From Bacteroidales bacterium (GTDB lineage: Bacteria; Bacteroidota; Bacteroidia; Bacteroidales; UBA4417), in contig JADJHD010000014.1 in assembly GCA_016707705.1 (NCBI GenBank), positions 62,001 to 126,000 on the forward strand: a stretch of 64,000 nucleotides of DNA. Reading direction: 5' to 3'. Under the pieces are notes generated by a model. The model saw nothing but the letters and a program-made list of their open reading frames with translations. It was not told the DNA's origin and made no database searches. Below, one piece after another: positions 53,633-62,183 of the stretch. The translations under genes were made by a program, and so were the position numbers. Within the stretch, counting starts at the first letter, position 1, and every line of letters begins with the position of its first letter.

Positions 53633-54325
53633 CTAAGCAGAAACGAGGGAGCCATCGGCGAGGGTGATGCGGCGTTTGAGGTAGGAGATCACCTTCTCAT
53701 CGTGGGTGGCGAAAATGAAGGTGGTGTTGAGTTCCTGGTTCAGGGTCGCCATCGTGCGGAGTATGTGATGTGAATTCTCTGCGTCAAGATTGGCTGTGGG
53801 CTCGTCAGCAAGCACAATGATGGGCTTCTTTACCATCGCTCGGGCAATTGCAACGCGCTGGCATTCGCCTCCGGAGAGCATTGAGGGGCGGGATTTGACT
53901 TTTTGGGTTAATCCCACCCATTCCAAAGCCTCCATCACCATTTTTTTACGCTCGGTTTCAGGCAGGTTAAGCAATAGCAGTGGGAACTCCACATTCTCAT
54001 AGACAGTGTAAACCGGCAGGAGATTGTAGCTTTGGAAAATAAAACCCAGTTTTTCTTTTCTCAGACTGGCTGATTCCTGACTGTTTAAATGACTGATGTC
54101 TTTCCCCAGGACAATCACTTCACCTTTCGTTGGGGTGTCGAGAGAACCTATAATATTCAATAGGGTTGTCTTTCCAGAACCGGAAGGACCAATCAGTCCG
54201 GCAAATTCACCCCTTCCGAATTCAAGATTCACCTCATTCAGGGCTCTGAAGTAACCGCTTCCAACCGGAAAATCCTTGGTCAGGCCTTTGATCGTAATAA
54301 TACTTTCACTTATCATCGTTTTCAT
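53633..54325 (-). CDS. ABC transporter ATP-binding protein (LolD/MacB type)
   Basis: This 230-residue ATPase has Walker A GPSGSGKTT (46-54), the signature MLSGGECQRVAIARAM (149-164) and Walker B VLADEPTANLD (171-181). The type is that of LolD, MacB and FtsE, which drive FtsX-fold permeases by mechanotransmission. A second ATG three codons later is an alternative start. It begins eight bases after the barrel gene, so all belong to one transcription unit despite the repeat island behind it. Confidence 0.93.
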   Translation of the reverse strand: MKTMISESIITIKGLTKDFPVGSGYFRALNEVNLEFGRGEFAGLIGPSGSGKTTLLNIIGSLDTPTKGEVIVLGKDISHLNSQESASLRKEKLGFIFQSYNLLPVYTVYENVEFPLLLLNLPETERKKMVMEALEWVGLTQKVKSRPSMLSGGECQRVAIARAMVKKPIIVLADEPTANLDAENSHHILRTMATLNQELNTTFIFATHDEKVISYLKRRITLADGSLVSA

Positions 54326-54333
54326 CTTTGTAA

Positions 54334-55491
54334 TCAGAAATTATAGGTAGCCATAAACATTGCCCCCTTGCCCGAATAAAGCTGGTTGACAGGCAATGCT
54401 GCATTATTGCTGGTTTCTGGATTCCAGAATAGCATCAGATAAAGGCTTAGATTATCATATTGCCGCTGAAAATTCAGGAATGAATACCAGTCATTTGTTC
54501 CCCAGGATTTGTAGGCCATTGCCGAAATCCTGTTCATCAATCCAAGCGGGTAGGAGAGGGAGGCAGCTGTGAGATTCATTTGCTTGTTGGAGTAGAGAAG
54601 GGAATTATTACCTGAGTAAATAAATTGCTCAATAAGAAGATTGATTCCATTGCCTATTCCGAAGGTGTAATCGGTGCCAAGGCAGAGGTAATGCTCATTT
54701 GTGTAGAGTTCTGCAGGCTTTTTTGAGTTCCTTTTGTACACATACTCAAACCATAATCCCGAACCGATGGTCCATTTTCCGTCGATACCGATTTTATCCT
54801 CATTATATTGGAAGGATTCATAAGGGAACACATCAGGCATATAAGGCTTATTACTTCCGGGATTCCTGTGGTTATAGCTAATTCCGGCTTCACCTCCGAA
54901 AAGAGGAATTTGGAGCCTTCCTCCAAATTCAGGTTTGGTTTCCAGACTGGGAACCTGATCCCACCCACGCCTGCTTTCATTTCCAAGCAGTCCCCACACC
55001 CAGATATTGGCATTGTTCAGAAAGTAATACCGGCCAAGGAGTCCGTATACACCCGCTGTCAGTTTCAATGGATCTCGTGGATCGGTTCCGTCAAACCACA
55101 TCAATGGACGGAGCAGGCTTGCTGGTCCAAAACTGATTTTTTGCAATCCGGCCCTGATTTCCCATTGTTTGTCAGAGAGCCTTGCAGAAGCCCTGTAAAG
55201 TTCTAATCCACTGGCATTATCATCATAGCCGAATTCAGGGATGCTAAGAATTGCATACGCATTTGCGGATAAATCAAGGTCAAGCTTTAGCTTGCTTTTG
55301 AATTCATGCTGATAGTAAAGCTCAGGGATAAATCTTACTTCAGCCTGTCCCGCCTCATTATTGAAATTGTAATTGATCCAGCTGCTGATTTGTCCGTCAA
55401 CTGCAATACTGTCCGATTGTCCGTACAGTCCGCTAACTCCGGACAACAGACAAACAGTGAAGAGAAAATTCCTGACAGTATTGATTTTCAT
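54334..55491 (-). CDS. Predicted outer-membrane beta-barrel protein
   Basis: This 385-residue protein has a signal peptide (cleavage near YGQ-S). The mature part is a succession of amphipathic strands ending in the aromatic ATYNF, the usual outer-membrane barrel ending. The block LRPLMWFDGTDPRDPLKLTAGVYG resembles porin-like proteins with a substrate-facing loop. I cannot assign a named family; DUF1302- or alginate-export-like barrels are the closest in style. Position between the TetR regulator and the ATPase makes it the probable outer-membrane component of the system. Confidence 0.72.
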   Translation of the reverse strand: MKINTVRNFLFTVCLLSGVSGLYGQSDSIAVDGQISSWINYNFNNEAGQAEVRFIPELYYQHEFKSKLKLDLDLSANAYAILSIPEFGYDDNASGLELYRASARLSDKQWEIRAGLQKISFGPASLLRPLMWFDGTDPRDPLKLTAGVYGLLGRYYFLNNANIWVWGLLGNESRRGWDQVPSLETKPEFGGRLQIPLFGGEAGISYNHRNPGSNKPYMPDVFPYESFQYNEDKIGIDGKWTIGSGLWFEYVYKRNSKKPAELYTNEHYLCLGTDYTFGIGNGINLLIEQFIYSGNNSLLYSNKQMNLTAASLSYPLGLMNRISAMAYKSWGTNDWYSFLNFQRQYDNLSLYLMLFWNPETSNNAALPVNQLYSGKGAMFMATYNF

Positions 55492-55538
55492 GGTGTTAAT
55501 CAGTTATACGAAATGCCGGAATCCGATGTGATTCTTGA

Positions 55539-56132
55539 TTAAGATACTTTGTTATTGCTTTTGGGCATAATGCCGTAGTAGAAAAACTCCAAAAGGTCAC
55601 GGAGGAGGCTGGAACTGTCGGAATAAAGAGAAGTGAGCTTTTCATCAGAAATCATTTCTCCAAGATGATTCATCAGGTACATAATGAAGTCAATTGAAAA
55701 GTCCTGTCTCAGTAATCCCTTGTCCTGCGCTTCCCTGTAATCATAGCGGACAATATCCAGCATTTCCTGGGTTCTTTGGTTGAAGTAATCCTGTAACTCC
55801 TGATCACCGGATTTGTAGATATCCAGAACCAAATCCATTGAAACATGATCGGTACTGTCCAACTTCATGCGAATTGTACGCTGCACCTTCTCTTCCATGG
55901 GAATATCCGATTCCCAGAATTCCCGGTATACTTTGATCTGATCCTTTGACAAGTTCTCAAAGATATAGATTACAAGGCTGTTCTTGTTTTTGAAATACTT
56001 GTAGAAGGTCATCTTGCTTACTCCGGCTTCCCTGCATATCTCTTCAATGCTCACCCTGCGTATTCCATACTTCCAGAAGAGTTCCTTCCCTTTATTAACA
56101 ATAGAAATCTGCTTTGGATTCTCAGTTCTCAT
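55539..56132 (-). CDS. TetR-family transcriptional regulator
   Basis: This 197-residue regulator has an N-terminal helix-turn-helix (about 27-46: VSIEEICREAGVSKMTFYKYF), followed by a ligand-binding helical domain without recognisable ligand residues. It is the first gene of the minus-strand operon that encodes a barrel, an ABC exporter and a LolA-like protein, so it very probably controls that operon and itself. A palindrome 10 bases upstream of its start is the likely operator. Confidence 0.92.
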   Translation of the reverse strand: MRTENPKQISIVNKGKELFWKYGIRRVSIEEICREAGVSKMTFYKYFKNKNSLVIYIFENLSKDQIKVYREFWESDIPMEEKVQRTIRMKLDSTDHVSMDLVLDIYKSGDQELQDYFNQRTQEMLDIVRYDYREAQDKGLLRQDFSIDFIMYLMNHLGEMISDEKLTSLYSDSSSLLRDLLEFFYYGIMPKSNNKVS

Positions 56133-56142
56133 AGTTTACAAT

Positions 56143-56187
56143 TATACTGCAAGTATACGATAAAAATAAAATAACTCATATATCGTA
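56143..56187. promoter_or_regulatory. Operator candidate of the TetR-led operon
   Basis: TATACT-GCA-AGTATA (56143-56157) is a perfect palindrome with a 3-base centre, 10 bases upstream of the tetR start. An overlapping inverted repeat, TACGATA (56156-56162) with TATCGTA (56181-56187), extends upstream. Placement between promoter and start fits autorepression. Confidence 0.6.
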
Positions 56188-56221
56188 CAAATTATTATTT
56201 ATTGTAAATCGTTTTTTGGGA

Positions 56222-56338
56222 TGATGTGAAGATGCGCAGCGAAGCGGAGTCCGCCTGCTGGCGGATAGAGATGCGCAGCGAAGCGGAGTCCGCCTGCTGG
56301 CGGATGAAGATGTGAAGATGTGAGGATGTGAGGATGTG
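56222..56338 (-). repeat. Palindromic units and period-8 array, island C
   Basis: Two 39-bp units with cores CCGCCTGCTGGCGG at 56251-56264 and 56290-56303 lie in the orientation opposite to island A. Read on the minus strand the first differs by about one base from the third copy of island A. Four or more period-8 units of GAAGATGT/GAGGATGT follow (about 56305-56338), then a partial third unit (GCAGCGAAGCGGAGTTCCG, about 56339-56357). Confidence 0.9.
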
Positions 56339-56435
56339 CAGCGAAGCGGAGTTCCGATAGGTAGGGACTTGAAGGTGAGTAATTGTTTGATGTAAAGGGA
56401 TGAGAATGTGATAATTCGGTAATTTGAAAATTTGT

Positions 56436-56449
56436 CCGCCGGCTGGTGG
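56436..56449 (-). repeat. Degenerate palindrome core, island C
   Basis: CCGCCGGCTGGTGG is a decayed copy of the palindromic core, isolated between the two-unit block and the heptad array. Confidence 0.6.
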
Positions 56450-56492
56450 ATGAGAATGTGAAGTTGTGAAGTTGAATATTCTTGAATGAGGC

Positions 56493-56518
56493 TGTCACAC
56501 TGAGCTTGTCGAAGTGTC
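56493..56518. repeat. Dispersed motif with CACTTCGACAAGCTCAGTG on the minus strand
   Basis: Reading the minus strand this is CACTTCGACAAGCTCAGTGTGACA. Its outer bases ACACT/AGTGT are complementary, so it can fold. I recall this string from intergenic regions of many unrelated bacteria, a memory I cannot verify here. Confidence 0.55.
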
Positions 56519-56594
56519 TTAGAATATGGCACAATCCCAATCCAACCAGCAGACGCAAGACAACTCCTCCCCGCAGAAAACATTCCTTTGGTAC

Positions 56595-56622
56595 CTTGAA
56601 CCCTGAACCCCGAACCCCGAAC
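56595..56622 (-). repeat. Heptad array, island C
   Basis: Four perfect 7-base units (CTTGAAC, CCTGAAC, CCCGAAC, CCCGAAC) are the reverse complement of the GTTCRRR units of island A and lie on the same side of the palindromic units as in island B. Confidence 0.85.
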
Positions 56623-56700
56623 TTTCAAAAAGATCGATGACCTCCAAACCATGGAAAAATAACTGCTTATGTGCAAGGGTGAACGTTTCAAGCTAATCCT

Positions 56701-56708
56701 TACCTTTG
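56701..56708 (+). promoter_or_regulatory. -7 element of the valS promoter
   Basis: TACCTTTG followed by C matches the Bacteroidota -7 consensus, 28 bases before the valS ATG. The -33 region is weak. Confidence 0.6.
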
Positions 56709-56736
56709 CACCCTTAAAATCAAAACTGTTCTTTTT

Positions 56737-59373
56737 ATGGAAATGGCGAGTAAGTACGACCCGAGAGCGATTGAAGACAAATGGTATAAATATTGGCTGG
56801 AAAGGAAACTATTCCGTTCGGTCCCCGATGAAAGGGAACCTTACACAATAGTAATCCCTCCACCAAACGTCACAGGTGTGCTCCATATGGGACATATGCT
56901 GAACAATACTATTCAGGATGTGCTTGTTCGCCGTGCCCGTATGCAGGGTAAGAATGCCTGCTGGGTTCCGGGTACTGACCATGCTTCCATTGCTACTGAG
57001 GCCAAGGTTGTTGCCAAACTTAAGGAAGAAGGAATTGAAAAGTCCTCACTTACTCGTGATGAGTTTCTTGCGCATGCCTGGGAATGGAAGGAAAAGCATG
57101 GTGGAATTATCCTTGAACAGCTCAAGAAACTTGGTGCCTCCTGCGACTGGGATCGCACCTGCTTCACCATGGATGAGCCCCGCTATGAGTCAGTTATCGA
57201 TGTGTTTATAGATCTCTACAAGAAAGGCCTTATTTATCGCGGTGTCCGTATGGTGAACTGGGATCCTAAAGCCCTTACTGCTCTTTCGGATGAAGAGGTA
57301 ATCTTCAAGGAAGTGCAGTCGAAACTATACTACCTCCGTTATAAGGTCGAAGGTACCGAAAATGAATATGTAACCATCGCCACCACCCGTCCGGAAACTA
57401 TTCTGGGGGATACTGCCGTATGTTACCATCCTGAAGATGAACGCTACAAGCACCTTGCTGGCAAGAGGGTTCTGGTTCCGCTGTTGAACCGCAGCATTCC
57501 CATGATCAGTGATGAGTATGTGGATCGCGAATTTGGAACTGGTTGTTTGAAAATTACTCCTGCCCATGATGTAAACGACTACCTCATCGGACAAAAATAC
57601 AATCTCCCCAGTATTGATATCTTCAATCCGAACGGAACACTTAGTGAAAAAGCTGAGATGTTTATCGGGGAAGACCGCTTTGCTGTTAGAAAGCTTATTA
57701 TTCCTGCTTTGGAAGAAGCCGGTAATATGGTGAAGATTGAGGACTACGTTAATAAGGTTGGTTTCAGCGAACGCACAGATGCTGTTATTGAGCCCAAGCT
57801 TTCCATGCAGTGGTTCCTTCGCATGCCGGATCTTGCCAAGCCCGCTTTGGATGTGGTTATGAATGATACTGTTCAGTTCCATCCCGAAAAATTCAAGAAC
57901 ACTTACCGTTACTGGATGGAGAACGTCCGCGACTGGTGTATCAGCCGTCAGTTATGGTGGGGACAGCGTATTCCTGCATACTATCTGCCAACCGGAGAAA
58001 TTGTGGTTGCCAAATCAGCTGAGGAAGCCATTGAAATTGCAAAGTGCAAGCTCATGAAGACTGATCTCAAGGCTTCAGATCTGAGACAGGACGAAGATGT
58101 ACTGGATACCTGGTTTTCAAGCTGGCTCTGGCCTATCTCTGTTTTCGACGGAATCCGCAATCCTGAAAATGAGGATATCAAATACTATTATCCAACCAAC
58201 GACCTGATCACTGCTCCCGAGATTCTTTTCTTCTGGGTAGCACGTATGATTATGGCCGGACAGGAATACAGAAATGAAATTCCATTCAAGCATGTTTATC
58301 TGACCGGTATTGTTAGAGATAAACTTGGCAGGAAGATGTCGAAATCATTGGGCAATTCTCCTGATCCCATCGACCTGATTGAGAAATATGGCGCCGACGG
58401 TGTTAGGGTAGGAATGCTTCTTACCTCTCCTGCAGGAAATGACCTTCCTTTCGATGAGTCACTTTGCGAGCAGGGTAGGAATTTCAGCAATAAAATCTGG
58501 AATGCACTCCGACTTATTAAGGGATGGCAGGTTGATAACAGTCTGCCCCAACCCACCTATGCCGCAGCTTCCATTCTTTGGTTTGAAGCTAAATGGAATG
58601 AAACGCTTGAGACTATTGATAACCTGTACAACGATTACAGGCTCAGTGAAGCTTTGATGACTGCCTATAAGCTGGTTTGGGATGATTTCTGCTCATGGTA
58701 TCTTGAGATGATAAAGCCAGCCTACCAGCAGCCTATTGATGCCCTCACCTATGAAAGCACAATTGGATTCTTTGAGGAACTGATGCAGCTTATGCATCCT
58801 TTCATGCCATTCATCACCGAAGAAATATGGCATTTCATCCGCGACCGCAAGGAAGGTGATTGCATCATGGTTTCACAGATTCCACAGAAACGTCCGTTCT
58901 ATCCGGAAGTTCTTTCAAAGTTTGCAGTTGCTGAAGAGGTTGTTATTGCTCTTCGTACCCTTCGCAAGGAGAAGAATATTCCTTTCAAGGAAAGCATCGA
59001 GCTTTTCATCAGGAAAAATAATCAGGAAAAGCCGGAAACTACCTTCGACAGCGTGATTGCAAAACTCTGCAATATTAGCAAGCTTGAGTATGTAAGCGAA
59101 AAAGTTAGTGGATGTTCTACTTTCACGGTAAAATCCACTGAGTTCTACGTTCCCATGCTGGCCGGCACCGATCAATCCGCTGAAATCGCAAAGCTTGAGG
59201 AAGAACTGGTTTATACCCGCGGATTCCTTGAGTCTGTAATGAAGAAGCTTTCAAATGAGCGCTTCGTTGCAAATGCAAAACCCGAGGTTGTTGAAATCGA
59301 GCGCAACAAGCAGGCTGATGCTGAATCCAGAATCAAGGTGCTTGAAGGACAGATCAATAATCTTAAAGGATAA
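56737..59373 (+). CDS. valS: Valyl-tRNA synthetase
   Basis: ValRS charges tRNA-Val and edits mischarged threonine. The 878-residue class I synthetase has the HIGH motif as HMGH (50-53, in PPPNVTGVLHMGHML) and KMSKS at 533-537 (GRKMSKSLGNSPDPIDLI). Other expected blocks are TTRPETILGDTAV in the editing domain (about 190-340) and WCISRQLWWGQRIP. The C-terminal 65 residues form the tRNA-binding coiled coil typical of ValRS. The start MEMASKYDPRAIEDKWYKYW is normal. A terminator follows 55 bases after the stop. Confidence 0.97.
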   Translation: MEMASKYDPRAIEDKWYKYWLERKLFRSVPDEREPYTIVIPPPNVTGVLHMGHMLNNTIQDVLVRRARMQGKNACWVPGTDHASIATEAKVVAKLKEEGIEKSSLTRDEFLAHAWEWKEKHGGIILEQLKKLGASCDWDRTCFTMDEPRYESVIDVFIDLYKKGLIYRGVRMVNWDPKALTALSDEEVIFKEVQSKLYYLRYKVEGTENEYVTIATTRPETILGDTAVCYHPEDERYKHLAGKRVLVPLLNRSIPMISDEYVDREFGTGCLKITPAHDVNDYLIGQKYNLPSIDIFNPNGTLSEKAEMFIGEDRFAVRKLIIPALEEAGNMVKIEDYVNKVGFSERTDAVIEPKLSMQWFLRMPDLAKPALDVVMNDTVQFHPEKFKNTYRYWMENVRDWCISRQLWWGQRIPAYYLPTGEIVVAKSAEEAIEIAKCKLMKTDLKASDLRQDEDVLDTWFSSWLWPISVFDGIRNPENEDIKYYYPTNDLITAPEILFFWVARMIMAGQEYRNEIPFKHVYLTGIVRDKLGRKMSKSLGNSPDPIDLIEKYGADGVRVGMLLTSPAGNDLPFDESLCEQGRNFSNKIWNALRLIKGWQVDNSLPQPTYAAASILWFEAKWNETLETIDNLYNDYRLSEALMTAYKLVWDDFCSWYLEMIKPAYQQPIDALTYESTIGFFEELMQLMHPFMPFITEEIWHFIRDRKEGDCIMVSQIPQKRPFYPEVLSKFAVAEEVVIALRTLRKEKNIPFKESIELFIRKNNQEKPETTFDSVIAKLCNISKLEYVSEKVSGCSTFTVKSTEFYVPMLAGTDQSAEIAKLEEELVYTRGFLESVMKKLSNERFVANAKPEVVEIERNKQADAESRIKVLEGQINNLKG

Positions 59374-59427
59374 TCTGAGATTCCGAAGTAGATTCAATTT
59401 CAGCTTTACATTCTTACATAAATATTG

Positions 59428-59462
59428 CGGCCTTCATTGTTGATCAATGAGGGCCGTTTTTC
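59428..59462 (+). terminator. Intrinsic terminator of valS
   Basis: A 12-bp stem (59428-59439 with 59445-59456, one G-T pair) with a TTGAT loop is followed by five T and a C. Confidence 0.88.
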
Positions 59463-59924
59463 ATTAACCTGATAAAACTCCTTTCAATGTACAGTCTCAA
59501 CCTAGTTTTGGGCTTCACTGACTTGTCGATTGAGCAACTTTAGAGCTGCCATCTGATTATTTTTGAATTGCTGAATTATAAAATCAAAACAGCCTGTCGA
59601 ACTGTTCTTGCAGAACAGTTTGAAATATTGTCAATTAGCCTGAGTTTCTCGTGCCCTCCCTTGGTAAAAGGCAGGGAGGGCTGATTTGGGTTTGAGTAGG
59701 TCTTTTGAGCCAAGCATTTCCATTTCAATGTGGCAAGAGGTTTGAAAAGCAGTACAGCCAAAGATGTTCGATTAGAATATTGCATTCTGAAGTATTCGGA
59801 TAAGATAATTTTGCAAATCTATATTTGTCGGTAAATGAATAAGTAAATCACATATTTGTTGGTTGGAATGAAGAAAAGCCAGAAGTCTTTAGACTTGTTG
59901 CAGGCTTTTGAAATTGACTTTCGC
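59463..59924. other. Intergenic region with two inverted repeats
   Basis: No credible gene is seen in these 460 bases. AACTGTTCT-TGC-AGAACAGTT (59600-59620) is a perfect 9-bp inverted repeat with a 3-base centre. GCCCTCCC (59653-59660) and GGGAGGGC (59674-59681) form an 8-bp stem around a 13-base loop. The second resembles intergenic GGGAGG/CCTCCC hairpins common in bacterial genomes and may be a dispersed element. Confidence 0.5.
59600..59620. promoter_or_regulatory. Perfect 9-bp palindrome
   Basis: AACTGTTCT-TGC-AGAACAGTT could be a protein-binding operator or a hairpin. It is not next to a gene start (over 300 bases from the DUF4159 gene end), which makes an operator less likely. Confidence 0.4.
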
Positions 59925-60575
59925 CTACTTTGTGAAAACGTACTGTATCAGATTGGCGCCCATTTGAAGGGCTTTTGTACGTGTTTCCTGTGAATCCTTG
60001 TGTACATCCTGATCTTCCCATCCATCGCCCAGGTCACATTCAAAATCGTAGAAGCAAACAAGCCTGCCTTCCCAGATCAGTCCAAAACCCTGTGGGTGCT
60101 TGCTATCATGTTCATGGATTTTTGGCAAGCCATTGGCAAAATTATACTTCTGATGGTAGATGGGGAAGTCAAACGGTAACTCAACGAAATCCAGTTCAGG
60201 AAACACCTTCTTCATTTGTGGCCTGATGAATTTATCCATTCCATAATTATCGGAAATATGCAGGAATCCGCCTCCAATAAGGTAGTTACGCAGATTAATG
60301 GCTTCCTGATCACTGAAAACAACATTGCCGTGTCCGGTCATATGCACAAAAGGATAACTGTAAAGTTCAGCACTTCCAACATCAACGGTTGCATGATCCT
60401 TATCAATGCTTGTTTTAAGATTTTTGTTGCAGAATTCTATCAGATTGGAAAGTGAGGTGGGATTGGCATACCAGTCGCCCCCGCCTGAATATTTCAGCAA
60501 TGCAATCTGGAATGACTGCGCATGTGTTGCTGATGAAATCAGGGTAAAAAATATGATAATGAGAAGGTTCTTCAT
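59925..60575 (-). CDS. DUF4159 domain-containing exported protein
   Basis: This protein has a signal peptide (about 1-20 counted from the ATG at 60575, ending in THAQ). Counted from 60575 it has 216 residues; an ATG at 60602 would add nine residues. The conserved DUF4159 blocks are LLKYSGGGDWYANPTSLSNL, YPFVHMTGHGNVVFSD, LIGGGFLHISDNYGMD and the glutamine-amidotransferase-like QGFGLIWEGRLVCFYDFECDLGDGW. Function is unknown. In other Bacteroidota the family occurs with MoxR/Bat-type genes, which is only loosely reflected by the BatA protein at 2.7 kb. Confidence 0.82.
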   Translation of the reverse strand: MKNLLIIIFFTLISSATHAQSFQIALLKYSGGGDWYANPTSLSNLIEFCNKNLKTSIDKDHATVDVGSAELYSYPFVHMTGHGNVVFSDQEAINLRNYLIGGGFLHISDNYGMDKFIRPQMKKVFPELDFVELPFDFPIYHQKYNFANGLPKIHEHDSKHPQGFGLIWEGRLVCFYDFECDLGDGWEDQDVHKDSQETRTKALQMGANLIQYVFTK

Positions 60576-60729
60576 TGACTTGTTTAGGAAGCTGTACAGC
60601 AATGCAATTGTAACGTTTTAGCAAGATGCATTATTTACTCATAATCTGAGTTGTCAATGCAATTCTGATTGCAAAATTACCATTAATCCTCTTGCGAAGG
60701 GAAATAAAGGAAATGAAAAAATATGGCGT

Positions 60730-61113
60730 TCAGGCGAGTTTTCGTATGATCCAGCTTGCAATGAAAGCTTCAAGCATACTCAGCGGTATCGCATAAACTA
60801 AAATTCCGTATGGCAGAACTCCAAGGTTTCCTATTACCAGCCACATCATAACAAAACCAATACACCAGGAATACAAGGTAGTCTGCATCAGGGTGAATTT
60901 CTTTGAGATCACCAGAATGGAAGCAGCAAATACCAGTGACCATATTCCCCAAATCGCACCGTTAACGGGTTTGCCGGGAAATTCAAGACCCATTCCCTTG
61001 TAGTGGTCCACCCAATAGGACTTAAGCAAAAATTCATTTCTGATAAATTCTGAAATGCTGATCCATACTGTTGCCAATAGGAGAGGGAGGACAATCTTCT
61101 TAAGTACATTCAT
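60730..61113 (-). CDS. Small integral membrane protein of unknown function
   Basis: I start at the ATG at 61113 (MNVLKKIVLPLLLATVWISISEFI), giving 127 residues. The longer frame adds 31 residues with no hydrophobic or family character. Four membrane helices are visible (about 6-24, 50-68, 75-95 and 98-120). I do not recognise the family; Bacteroidota genomes contain many four-helix proteins of this size. Confidence 0.65.
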   Translation of the reverse strand: MNVLKKIVLPLLLATVWISISEFIRNEFLLKSYWVDHYKGMGLEFPGKPVNGAIWGIWSLVFAASILVISKKFTLMQTTLYSWCIGFVMMWLVIGNLGVLPYGILVYAIPLSMLEAFIASWIIRKLA

Positions 61114-61372
61114 GATTTTCTTTGATTTGAATATGGGATGAGTTGCGAGTTCCCTGAGGAATAATGCAAAAGACTTCAGTGATAATTCAAATTTAGGAAT
61201 TATCATCTAAGAAACATCCTGAGTATGATGTTCCCCGGCAAGGCCTTGTTGTCAGATGATGTGAAGTGGCAAACCAATCACAATTAGCCAGTTTCTGCAG
61301 CAGGCTGGATTGTCAATGGTTTTTCAGGGGGCTTTCCCAATTACTCCTTCAATTACTGATACCAAAAACAAC
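61114..61372. other. Intergenic
   Basis: About 260 bases with no gene or repeat that I can support. Confidence 0.3.
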
Positions 61373-61894
61373 TTATATTTTGTCTATCTGATGATTATCC
61401 CCTTTTGTTCTTAAGTCAGCTCTTGCCTCCAGATTTTTTTCAATATCAGGAGCTCCTCTGATTTTCATCCAATATTTCAGTGTATCCTCAAGAATAAGAT
61501 CTAATCGTACTTTAAATCTGATTAGTTCTTCAGATGATATGTCATTCGGATCAATGCCGGATCTCCAAAAATCCAAATCCCGTTGAAGATCTTTCAGCCG
61601 AACAAATGTTACAGTTTCTCTAACCCAAAGGGCTTTAGGATCAAAAAATGCTTCATAGGCAGATAGCACAGTAATACTTGCTCCCAGGAAGAGAGAGATA
61701 TTGCTTAACAAATTTGTAAACGAGGCATCTCCATATTTAATTCCAAGTAAAACTGTAATAATTGCAGCCAAAAGAACGGATATGATCTTCAGACGAAAGG
61801 CTGTCTTTTTATAATGTGTGGATTCCTTTTTATAACGTTCCACAAGTTTTTCAAGCTCGAGGATAAAGAAATCGAGTTGTTGTTTAGGATTCAT
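61373..61894 (-). CDS. Two-helix membrane protein, possibly SLATT/DUF4231-like
   Basis: This 173-residue protein has a basic, helical N-terminus with ELEKLVERYKKESTHYKKTAFRLK, then two adjacent membrane helices (about 36-52 and 62-82) and a long cytoplasmic helical tail containing ETVTFVRLKDLQRDLDFW. The order helix, two membrane segments and charged tail is the shape of SLATT (SMODS- and SLOG-associating two-transmembrane) or DUF4231 proteins. Members of that class act as putative membrane effectors in some immune systems, but no nucleotide-cyclase or sensor gene lies nearby. The assignment is tentative. Confidence 0.45.
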   Translation of the reverse strand: MNPKQQLDFFILELEKLVERYKKESTHYKKTAFRLKIISVLLAAIITVLLGIKYGDASFTNLLSNISLFLGASITVLSAYEAFFDPKALWVRETVTFVRLKDLQRDLDFWRSGIDPNDISSEELIRFKVRLDLILEDTLKYWMKIRGAPDIEKNLEARADLRTKGDNHQIDKI

Positions 61895-62183
61895 TTGTGC
61901 AGTTTTAAGATAACTATATATACAAATGTAATTATATATGTGATATATAGCATATGTCTTAGGGTTCCAAGTTATATTGAATCATGCACTTCATTTAAAG
62001 CCTATTTGCAACAAATGAAACTTTGAGTTATTGACGAAAGAAGAATTTTCGGTTGTCAATCCTGATAAGGAATCTATTTTTGCTCGCCTCGAACGTGCCT
62101 GAACCAGGCGAGGTGAGTTCATTGTGGACCGCGCGGGTACGCCAAATCCACCTTTCACAGCCCTTGCCGGAAAGGGTAAATTA
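61895..62183. other. Intergenic region with a hairpin-rich segment
   Basis: The AT-rich part next to the SLATT-like gene gives way to a GC-rich segment (about 62075-62170). CTCGCCT (62083-62089) pairs with AGGCGAG (62106-62112) around a 16-base loop, and CCCTT (62161-62165) pairs with AAGGG (62172-62176). It looks like a dispersed intergenic element rather than a gene. Confidence 0.45.

Noticed and set aside
53334..53633. A 99-codon minus-strand frame in island B
   Set aside because: It is another frame of the same repeats and overlaps the permease start.
56176..56691. A 171-codon minus-strand frame through island C
   Set aside because: It contains the same repeat-derived peptides (SASRRTPLR) as island A, and its N-terminal part is low-complexity intergenic sequence.
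59576..59785. A 69-codon minus-strand frame downstream of valS
   Set aside because: It runs through two inverted repeats and has no family character. It is explained by the hairpin elements.
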